Source: Myxococcota bacterium
GTDB taxonomy: Bacteria > Myxococcota_A > Polyangia > HGW-17
DNA length: 32,917 nucleotides
Reading direction: 5' to 3'
NCBI GenBank assembly: GCA_018821305.1
Contig: JAHJMN010000204.1
Coordinates: 1-32,917 of the forward strand
The notes beneath the pieces were generated by a model. It did not search any database and was not told where the DNA came from. It was given only the letters and a program-made list of their open reading frames with translations. Each line of letters starts with the position of its first letter. The stretch's first letter is position 1. Below are positions 7,141 through 14,395 of this stretch, in pieces. Position numbers and translations under genes: made by a program.

Positions 7141-7167
7141 TAATCGTTTGGCTTAAGGGAAACTTTA
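7141..7167 (-). promoter_or_regulatory. Sigma-28 (FliA)-like promoter of flagellin F
   Basis: On the minus strand TAAAGTTT, an 11-nt spacer and AACGATTA match the enterobacterial FliA consensus TAAAGTTT-N11-GCCGATAA: the -35 is exact, the spacer is exact and 5 of 8 bases of the -10 agree. Transcription would start about 115 nt before the ATG, leaving a leader that contains both hairpins. No comparable site was found before the other flagellins. Confidence 0.65.
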
Positions 7168-7345
7168 GCCTTTTGATTTCTTTTTTTCATATTTCTTTTA
7201 ATATTTGTTTTTTCTTTAACAATTTCAGTTACTTTTTTTTTGAAAAAATATAGTTGTTACTGAAAATTCGTATTTTTTTATTTATTAAAGTGTTTTTTGC
7301 GGTTTAAACCACCTTAGTATCTGATATTTTATACAGGTTTATTTG

Positions 7346-7367
7346 TGTATTGCTTCTTCGCAATACA
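7346..7367 (+). promoter_or_regulatory. Leader hairpin upstream of the redox fusion gene
   Basis: TGTATTGC, loop TTCTTC, GCAATACA form a perfect 8-bp stem that ends 20 nt before the ATG at 7388, just ahead of the GTGGAG ribosome-binding site. Same geometry as the flagellin leaders on the other strand. Confidence 0.5.
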
Positions 7368-7387
7368 GTACAGTGGAGCTTTAACTT

Positions 7388-10300
7388 ATGGATAAAAAAA
7401 ATCTATCAACCAAAGGCCAGTCTCTTTGTGCTGGTTTTGTTACTTTTTTTTCGCAGTTGGTATTGCTCAGGCAGGTTTTTTCTTTTCTTGACACAAGCGA
7501 GCTAAACGTTGGAATTTTTTATTTTTCCTGGCTTTCGTTCATGGCAACTGGTGCTCTAATATTAAAGAAAGGCTCATCACAACTACTACTTTCCGTACAA
7601 ATCCTTTTTACCTCACTGGCCTTTTTTACTTCCACCTGGTTGTTTGATTTCTTAATGAATTCAGGAAGTAACACTACAAATTTAAGTCAGTTATCAATTT
7701 TTCAATCTATTATTTTAATTATTACAACAATAAGCGTACCTGCGTTCTTTGCAGGAAGTGCCATTGTTTCTATTAAAGATAAACCATTTTCAATTATTTC
7801 TTTTGAAGCTGCTGGAAGTCTACTGGCCGGAATTCTTTTTTCGCTTGGAGGAGCTGCCTTTCTATCAACAAAAACACTTTTGTTGTTTATATTGATACCT
7901 TCCGGTCTGTTTTTTATCCTTCTTTCCACAATAAACATTAAAATCACAAAAATTTCGTTTATATCACTGACTGTACTGTTAAGTGCAGTCGTTTTCATAT
8001 TCTTCCTCAAATCACCACCACACGCTGTTTTCACAGGGAAATCGACTGTAACTTTTAAAAAATCTGCATCCGTTTCTGTTTATAATAATGGCAAATTTTC
8101 TTTCAGATGGCCTGATTCGAGCTATTTACCTCCAGCGGCTCTGGCAGATTATCTATCTTCTGACGGGCAAATCCACACTGCAGGCAATATTCCTATGGCT
8201 TTGGCTATCCATAACTGGCGTAAAAAATCGGTTATTTTATATGTATCAGAAAAAAAGACATCTTCAAAACTGGCTTCTCTTGCAGGTTTAACTACTTTCC
8301 CTGAATTAACCCTGTCTACCCCTTTCAAAATAAAAAAATCATCTCTGGTTATTCTGCCAACAGCACTTCCACTTACAGTTTTCGATAACAGATTTCTTAC
8401 ATCTGAAGCCTTTGATAACTGGAAGAAAATTATTGGTAAAGATGGGACAATAATGATGAGCGTCCCTGTACCGGGAACATGGATTTCAAAACCATGGATC
8501 ATGGCTGTTTCCACTCTTCTTTCTACAGTTAAATTACATTTTAAAAATCATGCATTTATAGATTGCGAGGGCACCTGGCTGGTTGTTTCAAACAGACAGA
8601 ATTTTGATAGTTTTTTGAAAGATGTACTTTCCAGAAATGAACTGAAAGGATATGCAGCCCTCAACACAACACTTGAACCTCAACTTTTACGGGCTCCAGT
8701 TTCAACTCAGGAAACCCCATTTCTTTACATTTATACCCGGGCGGCTTTTGATAACAGTTCTTTTTCGAAATTTATTGCCAGAGCGTCCTCAGGAACAGGA
8801 AAATCTTTCGTTTTTTACAAATCATCTTATTTTTCGTTTGCCATCGCCCTGCTTCTGCTGATTTTCATCTTTGTCGGCAGGAGAAGGAGTCTATCCAGAG
8901 AAAATGCCGAAGATTTTTCCATCGGAACCATGGTTTTTTTCGCATCTTGCTGGGCTATGGCACTTCAGATTGGGCTTCTTATAAATCTGCAGAGAGTCAG
9001 CGGAAATCTCATCGTAGATGCTGGTCTGATATCCGGACTTTTCATGTTATTTTTTGCCCTGGCTGCCCAGTTGGCAAAAAGAACGAGTTTTTCAAATATT
9101 TCAACGCCACTATGGGTCATGGCAATTTCCGGCTTTACCATAGTTATCATGTTTATTTTCAACTCAGCTTCCATCAATCTTTGGATTTCCGCTGCAATTA
9201 GCTCTGCAAGCGGTTTTCTGACAGGAGGCAGCGTTTCTTCTGCCTTAACAATTGACGACAGAAGGGGCACATCTCAGGTGTTCAGTTGGGATAACGCGGG
9301 TGCTGCATTTGGCTCCTTGATTGCAGGAACAATTCTAATCCAGATATCAGGTCCATCCCGGACTGTGTTAATTATGGGGATTCTTGCGGGCATCACAGCG
9401 ATTCCGACTTTCATCTCCTTTTTGGATACTGAAACACATCATCCGTTACGTTCCCGGACCTGGCCATGGCCGAGAACGTCTCTTATTCTGGCATTTGGAA
9501 CGATTTTCATTCTACTTGTCGCAACGGCAGGACGCGCTCCGGCACCAGCAACGGGAAGACAAAGAGCAGGCGAAAACTGGATAACAAAGCCTTTTTTACA
9601 TTGTATCTCAGAAAATAACGGAAATAAGTATCTGACTGTCGATTCAGGAGCATTTCCAGAAACATTGAAACTGAGAGGTTACGCTGGCCCAATCCGCATG
9701 AAACTTACATTTGATGAAAAAGGATCCATCATGGATATTCAGATTGGGGAAAACATTGAGACACCTTCTTTTATAAAAAAAATAACTCCCTGGGTTCAAA
9801 ATTTCAGGGGTAAGGGTCCCAAAGATGATCTTTATTCAAAAGAAACAGGTGTAGATACGGTTTCCGGTGCAACAATGTCCACAAAAACAATACGTGATAC
9901 TGTGGAGATAACCAGAGCAAAAGTTCTTGAATATTTGAACCTTGAGTATTCCGCTAAAAAAATTCAAAATGATAAATTTTCATTCAGAAGTTTATTTATC
10001 ATAGCTGGCCTTTTTACAATTGCTCTTTTCCTTTCGTTTCTCATGCAACATAAGTTACTCAGGCTGGCTTTTCTGGTTATAACCACCCTCACTCTTGGTT
10101 TTATATACAACTGGACAATATCAATAGTGGATGGCGGTTTATTTTTCCTCAATGCTATTCCCGGGCCTCCGGGAAGGCTTCTAATGGTAGGTGCGGCAAT
10201 TGCTATTGCCATTGCTGCGGGACCGCTTTGGTGCGGCATTCTGTGTCCTCTGGGTGCATTTCAAGAGTTAGTGTACACGACGGCTCATGCTTTCGCTCGC

Positions 10301-10729
10301 CTTGTGGGCCTTTACAAGGGACCTATCGTGAGTTCTACAGGTTTAAACAATGTAAAATCAATAATAACTACCCGAGCCTCTTTTCTGAAGTATGTAATCC
10401 TTGCCGCAGGAATAGTAATGCTTGCATTCACAGGAAATCAAAAATTTACAGATTGGGATCCACTCTCCTGGTTTTTCAGTTTTTCACTTACCCCATGGCG
10501 AATCATTGCCTATACTATGATCATAACAAGTTCACTGCTTTTATTTCGCCCTCACTGCCGCTTTATTTGCCCTGTGGGAGCTTTTTTCAGCCTTTTCAAT
10601 CATATTGCCCTGCTCTCTCGAAAACTCGGCATTCGCAAATATCCTGACTGTGATTACGGAGTAAAAGGTCCATCGGATATAACCTGTATCAGATGCCAGA
10701 GATGCTGCATTACAAAACAGAAAAAATAA
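7388..10729 (+). CDS. Membrane fusion: spermidine-synthase-like/MFS + FMN-binding + NosR/NapH-type 4Fe-4S protein
   Basis: A 1113-aa polytopic protein with three modules. Residues 1-700 resemble fused MFS/spermidine-synthase-like proteins: a helical block, a degenerate soluble Rossmann-like section (about 215-470), then more helices including WDNAGAAFGSLIAG. Residues 718-855 form an FMN-binding domain with DTVSGAT, whose Thr829 would carry FMN attached by an ApbE-type transferase. Residues 865-1113 are membrane helices with two CxxxCP motifs (C949/C953, C1057/C1061) and a C-terminal cysteine group (C1088, C1100, C1103, C1106, C1107), as in NosR, NapH and YccM. The role is inferred: electron transfer across the membrane to an outer flavin. 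The last ferredoxin motif looks shortened. The substrate is unknown, and I know of no described protein with this exact fusion. Confidence 0.8.
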   Translation: MDKKNLSTKGQSLCAGFVTFFSQLVLLRQVFSFLDTSELNVGIFYFSWLSFMATGALILKKGSSQLLLSVQILFTSLAFFTSTWLFDFLMNSGSNTTNLSQLSIFQSIILIITTISVPAFFAGSAIVSIKDKPFSIISFEAAGSLLAGILFSLGGAAFLSTKTLLLFILIPSGLFFILLSTINIKITKISFISLTVLLSAVVFIFFLKSPPHAVFTGKSTVTFKKSASVSVYNNGKFSFRWPDSSYLPPAALADYLSSDGQIHTAGNIPMALAIHNWRKKSVILYVSEKKTSSKLASLAGLTTFPELTLSTPFKIKKSSLVILPTALPLTVFDNRFLTSEAFDNWKKIIGKDGTIMMSVPVPGTWISKPWIMAVSTLLSTVKLHFKNHAFIDCEGTWLVVSNRQNFDSFLKDVLSRNELKGYAALNTTLEPQLLRAPVSTQETPFLYIYTRAAFDNSSFSKFIARASSGTGKSFVFYKSSYFSFAIALLLLIFIFVGRRRSLSRENAEDFSIGTMVFFASCWAMALQIGLLINLQRVSGNLIVDAGLISGLFMLFFALAAQLAKRTSFSNISTPLWVMAISGFTIVIMFIFNSASINLWISAAISSASGFLTGGSVSSALTIDDRRGTSQVFSWDNAGAAFGSLIAGTILIQISGPSRTVLIMGILAGITAIPTFISFLDTETHHPLRSRTWPWPRTSLILAFGTIFILLVATAGRAPAPATGRQRAGENWITKPFLHCISENNGNKYLTVDSGAFPETLKLRGYAGPIRMKLTFDEKGSIMDIQIGENIETPSFIKKITPWVQNFRGKGPKDDLYSKETGVDTVSGATMSTKTIRDTVEITRAKVLEYLNLEYSAKKIQNDKFSFRSLFIIAGLFTIALFLSFLMQHKLLRLAFLVITTLTLGFIYNWTISIVDGGLFFLNAIPGPPGRLLMVGAAIAIAIAAGPLWCGILCPLGAFQELVYTTAHAFARLVGLYKGPIVSSTGLNNVKSIITTRASFLKYVILAAGIVMLAFTGNQKFTDWDPLSWFFSFSLTPWRIIAYTMIITSSLLLFRPHCRFICPVGAFFSLFNHIALLSRKLGIRKYPDCDYGVKGPSDITCIRCQRCCITKQKK

Positions 10730-10799
10730 ACAGACCTGAGCATTTTTTGCCAATTTATTCAATTGATATAATATTCTCTCAAAATCCGGAGGGATGAAC

Positions 10800-11369
10800 A
10801 TGACTTTTCTTTTTGCACTAATTCTGGCCGCCAACCCGGTATCAAAACCTGATAACGTATATATTGCCAAATATCAAGGAGTTGCACCTCCGTCCCCTCA
10901 ACTTCCAAAGATTTTACCTGCCCCGGGGGGGACATGCACCCTGTTGTGGCCAGGATTCCAGTCAAAACCTAAAAACGGTCCGAGCAGATTTTTCTTTCTT
11001 TTTACCGGAAAAATTACTCTTCAGTCCCAGTACCTGAAAGACAAAAAAATATCTTATCTTCGTCTCACAGTACCTAACTGTCAGGCATGGAAAAAAAATG
11101 CATGGCGTGATTTGATAACTCACTTTTTCTCTACTCCGGTGGAAAAAGTATCTTTTTTTACAAATGATAAAAAAACTGACCTCATAATTGATATTGAGTT
11201 TAAAAATGGGGCAGTAAAGCCGGAAATAAGCCATACCTTTTTTAACGGATACTATCTGCTTTTAGTCGAATTTCCTGCCATGAAGGACATCATTAAAACT
11301 CAAATTGTAAAAAAGGCACCAGAGCGGGGTAAAAAGACAGTAAAAAAAGCTATTAGAAAGAAAAAATAG
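10800..11369 (+). CDS. Small secreted protein, possible AMIN-like fold
   Basis: A 189-aa protein with an N-terminal signal-like segment (MTFLFALILAANPVSK), a proline-rich stretch, a globular middle rich in aromatic residues and a very basic tail (KKTVKKAIRKKK). I chose the ATG at 10800 because the GGAGGG ribosome-binding site directly abuts the earlier ATG at 10794, which is too close to use. The segment around VSFFTNDKKTDLIIDIEF vaguely resembles the AMIN domain of periplasmic cell-wall proteins; this is weak. It lies between the redox fusion gene and the YjbQ gene on the same strand and is probably cotranscribed with them. Confidence 0.75.
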   Translation: MTFLFALILAANPVSKPDNVYIAKYQGVAPPSPQLPKILPAPGGTCTLLWPGFQSKPKNGPSRFFFLFTGKITLQSQYLKDKKISYLRLTVPNCQAWKKNAWRDLITHFFSTPVEKVSFFTNDKKTDLIIDIEFKNGAVKPEISHTFFNGYYLLLVEFPAMKDIIKTQIVKKAPERGKKTVKKAIRKKK

Positions 11370-11377
11370 ATTTAATT

Positions 11378-11785
11378 ATGATAGTTCACAAAACAGTCAG
11401 CCTTAAGACAAACACAAGGGAAGAACTCGTTAATATTTCGGACAAAATAACATCAGGTATTGCTGACGAAATCGAAAATTCCAGTGGTATTTTATTAATC
11501 TCATCACCTCATACCACAGCGGGTATAACCGTAAATGAAGCTGCGGATCCATCCGTTTGCTATGATATGACAAATAAGTTAAAAGAACTTGTTCCTTTTT
11601 CTCGAGCATTTACACATTCTGAAGGAAACTCCGATAGCCACATTAAAACTGCACTTATCGGGACGTCAGTTCAACTTCCAATAATTGATGGAAAATTGAT
11701 TCTGGGTACCTGGCAGGGTGTCTTTTTCTGCGAATTCGATGGCCCCCGTACGCGAAAATTTCATGTTACATTTATTGGTGAATAA
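11378..11785 (+). CDS. YjbQ family (UPF0047) protein
   Basis: The 135-aa length and sequence fit the YjbQ/UPF0047 family, small trimeric proteins reported to have weak thiamine-phosphate synthase activity; the true role is unsettled. Family landmarks are HTTAGITVNEAAD (His45), the HSEGNSDSH segment and LGTWQGVFFCEFDGPR with clustered conserved residues. It starts 8 bp after the preceding gene, although no strong ribosome-binding site is seen, and converges with recF with only 4 bp between the stop codons. I see no terminator between them. Confidence 0.92.
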   Translation: MIVHKTVSLKTNTREELVNISDKITSGIADEIENSSGILLISSPHTTAGITVNEAADPSVCYDMTNKLKELVPFSRAFTHSEGNSDSHIKTALIGTSVQLPIIDGKLILGTWQGVFFCEFDGPRTRKFHVTFIGE

Positions 11786-11789
11786 TTGT

Positions 11790-12878
11790 TCAGATATCCA
11801 CGGTAGTCAAGGTTCCGGAATCTATACGCCAACAATCAGATCCTGCACTCCATTGCTCGAGAAAACTTCGATCAATAGTTGTAATTATGGTCTGGAAATC
11901 CATTTCATACACACTTCGAACCGTTTTTGAAAGAGTGACGCTATCCAATTCAGAACTGATATCGTCAATAAGCATTACCGGTTTAATATTTTCTTTTGTT
12001 CTACAAAGCTCAGCAAAGGCAAGATTAAAGCAAAAGGAAGCTATTTTTCGCTCACCGTGACTCAGATAATGCCTTGAAAGTTCATTTCCAAAGCGAAAAA
12101 GTATGTCTTCAACGTTAGGGCCAACTCCAGTTCGCCCGGTTCGCCGATCAGTCTCAATATTAGCCATCAACAAATCTGCCATCTGACGAGAACTGGATAC
12201 GTCTCCCTGTCCACCATATGAAATATCCAGTACTTCAAGCTCGGGCTTTATTTTAATCCATTGAGAACGAAAATGAGGTGCAAGCTTATTTATAAATTCA
12301 CGTCTCAAACGGCTTACACGGTAAGCCAGTGGAGCAAAAGAAGCATCAATAGCGCTTACAAGTTTTAAATCACCACCGGTTTTGAGAATAACGTTGCGCT
12401 TTCGCATTGTCAGTTTAAATTCGTTTAGAAGATCATAGTATTCCGGGTAAAGTGAGAAAATAAATCTATCCGTAAGTCGTCGCCTCATTTCCGGAGATTC
12501 CGCAAGTAAAGATGCCTGATCTGGAGAGAAAAAAACAAGGGGATGATTTCTCATGAAGTCTCTGGGAGATACGGCGTTGCGATCCACGGTAAGTTTTCTT
12601 CTGGAACCATCATAAGCCAATAATATATCAGCCTTTTTTCCGTTATCCTCCTCAAGAAGACACCTTATATTAAAAAACTGACTTCCTCGATGAATAAGTG
12701 GCTTAAAATCATTACTTGTCCTCATGGAGCGAAGATGGAAAACCGTATGTATTGCCTCGAGAAGATTTGTTTTACCTTGACCATTGTCTCCAACAATAAT
12801 ATTTCTTCCAGAACCGAGTTCCCACTTCATTCTTGTAATATTTCTAAATGAAATTAGACTCAGTTGCAAAATTCTCAT
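11790..12878 (-). CDS. recF: DNA replication and repair protein RecF
   Basis: RecF is an SMC-like ATPase that binds DNA at gapped replication forks and helps RecO/RecR load RecA. The 362-aa product has the Walker A motif GDNGQGKT (30-37), a signature region reading LSHGERK and Walker B with PVMLIDDISSELD, all in the expected order and at normal length. It begins 20 bp after dnaN, the classical gene order, so the two are cotranscribed. The ribosome-binding site is weak (TGGA), suggesting low expression or coupling to dnaN. dnaA and gyrB, which often flank this pair, are not adjacent. Confidence 0.96.
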   Translation of the reverse strand: MRILQLSLISFRNITRMKWELGSGRNIIVGDNGQGKTNLLEAIHTVFHLRSMRTSNDFKPLIHRGSQFFNIRCLLEEDNGKKADILLAYDGSRRKLTVDRNAVSPRDFMRNHPLVFFSPDQASLLAESPEMRRRLTDRFIFSLYPEYYDLLNEFKLTMRKRNVILKTGGDLKLVSAIDASFAPLAYRVSRLRREFINKLAPHFRSQWIKIKPELEVLDISYGGQGDVSSSRQMADLLMANIETDRRTGRTGVGPNVEDILFRFGNELSRHYLSHGERKIASFCFNLAFAELCRTKENIKPVMLIDDISSELDSVTLSKTVRSVYEMDFQTIITTIDRSFLEQWSAGSDCWRIDSGTLTTVDI

Positions 12879-12898
12879 AAAATATTCCAGGGATTGTT

Positions 12899-14020
12899 TT
12901 AATTGTCAGTAATTCGAAGCGGCATTAAAACGGCGACAAAGGATGTGTTATCAACAGGTTTAATAAGAGCAGCAGCTTTTGAGCCACCCAAGAACATAAT
13001 AAACTCACTTGAATCAATTTTTGTAAGAATCTGTTCAAGAAATTTCATGTTGAAAGCAATCTGTATTTTGTCGCCCTCGTAGCTTACATCCATTTCTTCC
13101 CTGGATTTTCCTTTGAGAGTATCGGTTCCAAACATTTCAAGACGATCCGGAGAAAGACTGAAAATTACACCTGATTCAGCTTTACCTTCGGAAAGAACAT
13201 TGATTCTTTTAAGAGCATGAACAAAAGGATCCAGTGGAATTACAAGTTTATTTGTCTCATATTTGGGAATAACTGCTTCATAGGGAGGATATTTGCTGTC
13301 AACTATTTTCACCGTAAGCGTCGTGCCACCTACTTTTGCTGCAAAAATCTTTCGGTCCTGAATGAATGCCAAACCCATACTTGAAGTTCCAGTATCCGCC
13401 AGTTGTTTGATTTCTGAAGCGCCTTTTTTAGGAATAATTACACCTTGAGGCAAAGAAAACTCACCCTCGTAAGCAAACTCGCTTTTACTGAGTCTATGAC
13501 CATCAGTACTTACGCATCTTGCAATTTTATTGTCACACATGAAAAATACACCCATCAAGTGCGGTTTTGTATCATCAACTGACACACTGAAAATAGTCTT
13601 TTCAATGAGTTCGCTCATAACAACCGGTTCAAATGATTTGAATGTGTCTTCTGAGGGGAATGTAATTTCAGGAAAATCTTCATCACGAAACGCGTTTAGC
13701 TCAAATTCGGAACGACGACACTTTATATATAGTTGATTCTCTTTCTTTTCAATCGAAACTTCATTTCCAGATAGTGTTGAAATAAGCCGATAAAAGGTTT
13801 TTCCGTTAACGGTTGCTGATCCTGGAATTTCAACTTCAGCATTGAAACGACTTATTACACTGGTAAAACTGTCCGTTGCACTGATGCTTACAGTTCCCTG
13901 AACATCAGCAGTAATCAAAACGTTTTCCAGAATGGGATTCAGATTTGAGGTACCTTCTGTTACTTTTTGCGGTATACTCAAACCTGAATAGATGGCATCT
14001 TTTTCAACCTGAAACTTCAT
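12899..14020 (-). CDS. dnaN: DNA polymerase III beta sliding clamp
   Basis: The clamp forms a ring dimer that tethers DNA polymerase III to DNA. The 373-aa protein has the usual length and three-domain layout: it begins MKFQVEKDAIYSGLS, has the domain-2 segment VSVDDTKPHLMGVFF and VSTDGHRLSKSE, and ends LMPLRI, the C-terminal groove motif. The start is supported by CAGGAG seven bases upstream. It heads a dnaN-recF unit. Its upstream region carries a cluster of TGTCGAT motifs and a DnaA-box-like site, so replication-linked control or a nearby origin is possible. Confidence 0.97.
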   Translation of the reverse strand: MKFQVEKDAIYSGLSIPQKVTEGTSNLNPILENVLITADVQGTVSISATDSFTSVISRFNAEVEIPGSATVNGKTFYRLISTLSGNEVSIEKKENQLYIKCRRSEFELNAFRDEDFPEITFPSEDTFKSFEPVVMSELIEKTIFSVSVDDTKPHLMGVFFMCDNKIARCVSTDGHRLSKSEFAYEGEFSLPQGVIIPKKGASEIKQLADTGTSSMGLAFIQDRKIFAAKVGGTTLTVKIVDSKYPPYEAVIPKYETNKLVIPLDPFVHALKRINVLSEGKAESGVIFSLSPDRLEMFGTDTLKGKSREEMDVSYEGDKIQIAFNMKFLEQILTKIDSSEFIMFLGGSKAAALIKPVDNTSFVAVLMPLRITDN

Positions 14021-14395
14021 AATATGCTCCTGAGTAATTAGTTCTAAGTATTCAATAAAAACTTAAACTTTTGAAAATATTGATTTTACTTTGAATTTCT
14101 CAAAAATCCTTTTGTTCACAGAATAATTGAGACCCCCCAAGTTTTACCCGGAATTCCCTTTTTTAGAAACGAAAAAAAGAAAGTAAAATTGTTGTTATTT
14201 TTTATTAAAATAAATTTATCATGATCAGACCTGTCGATCTGTCGATATCTTTATTTAAGTTTTTGATTATCATTAAAGATTCGTATACAATGCCTGTCGA
14301 TAGAATGTCGATAAAAAAACATTCTCAGAGAGAAAATGTCTCGGTGCGGGAAAACTATCGACAGGTTACAAACAAAAATCAAAGGAAATGAACAA
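14021..14395. other. Divergent intergenic region upstream of dnaN, with iteron-like repeats
   Basis: This 375-bp AT-rich region separates dnaN (minus) from the zinc-ribbon/GYF/TPR gene (plus). It contains one DnaA-box-like TTGTTCACA (14112-14120), a long A/T-rich stretch around 14165-14220, and five TGTCGAT motifs between 14230 and 14365. Next to dnaN-recF it is a candidate replication origin or a regulator-binding region. Only one imperfect DnaA box is visible, which argues against a standard oriC. Confidence 0.5.
14230..14365. repeat. Five-copy CCTGTCGATA repeat cluster
   Basis: Copies: CCTGTCGAT at 14230-14238, directly abutting CTGTCGATA at 14239-14247; CCTGTCGATA at 14293-14302; ATGTCGATA at 14305-14313; and one inverted copy, ACTATCGACAGG, at 14354-14365. 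All share TGTCGAT. The inverted copy lies 30 bp before the start codon at 14396. I noticed no comparable cluster elsewhere in the window. Function unknown; likely protein-binding sites. Confidence 0.75.

Larger units (their letters stand above)
7018..7387. other. Divergent intergenic region between flagellin F and the redox fusion gene
   Basis: This 370-bp gap holds the flagellin F leader and its sigma-28-like promoter on the minus strand, and on the plus strand the leader of the fusion gene. Most of the middle is T-rich. No gene is visible. Confidence 0.7.

Noticed and set aside
14112-14120. Standard oriC with a DnaA-box cluster
   Set aside because: Only one imperfect box (TTGTTCACA) is visible, so a conventional origin is not supported; the TGTCGAT repeats are reported separately.
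14336-14395. 20-residue extension of the zinc-ribbon protein
   Set aside because: The extension covers an inverted iteron copy, lacks a ribosome-binding site, and the zinc-ribbon fold starts at MKILCPQC.
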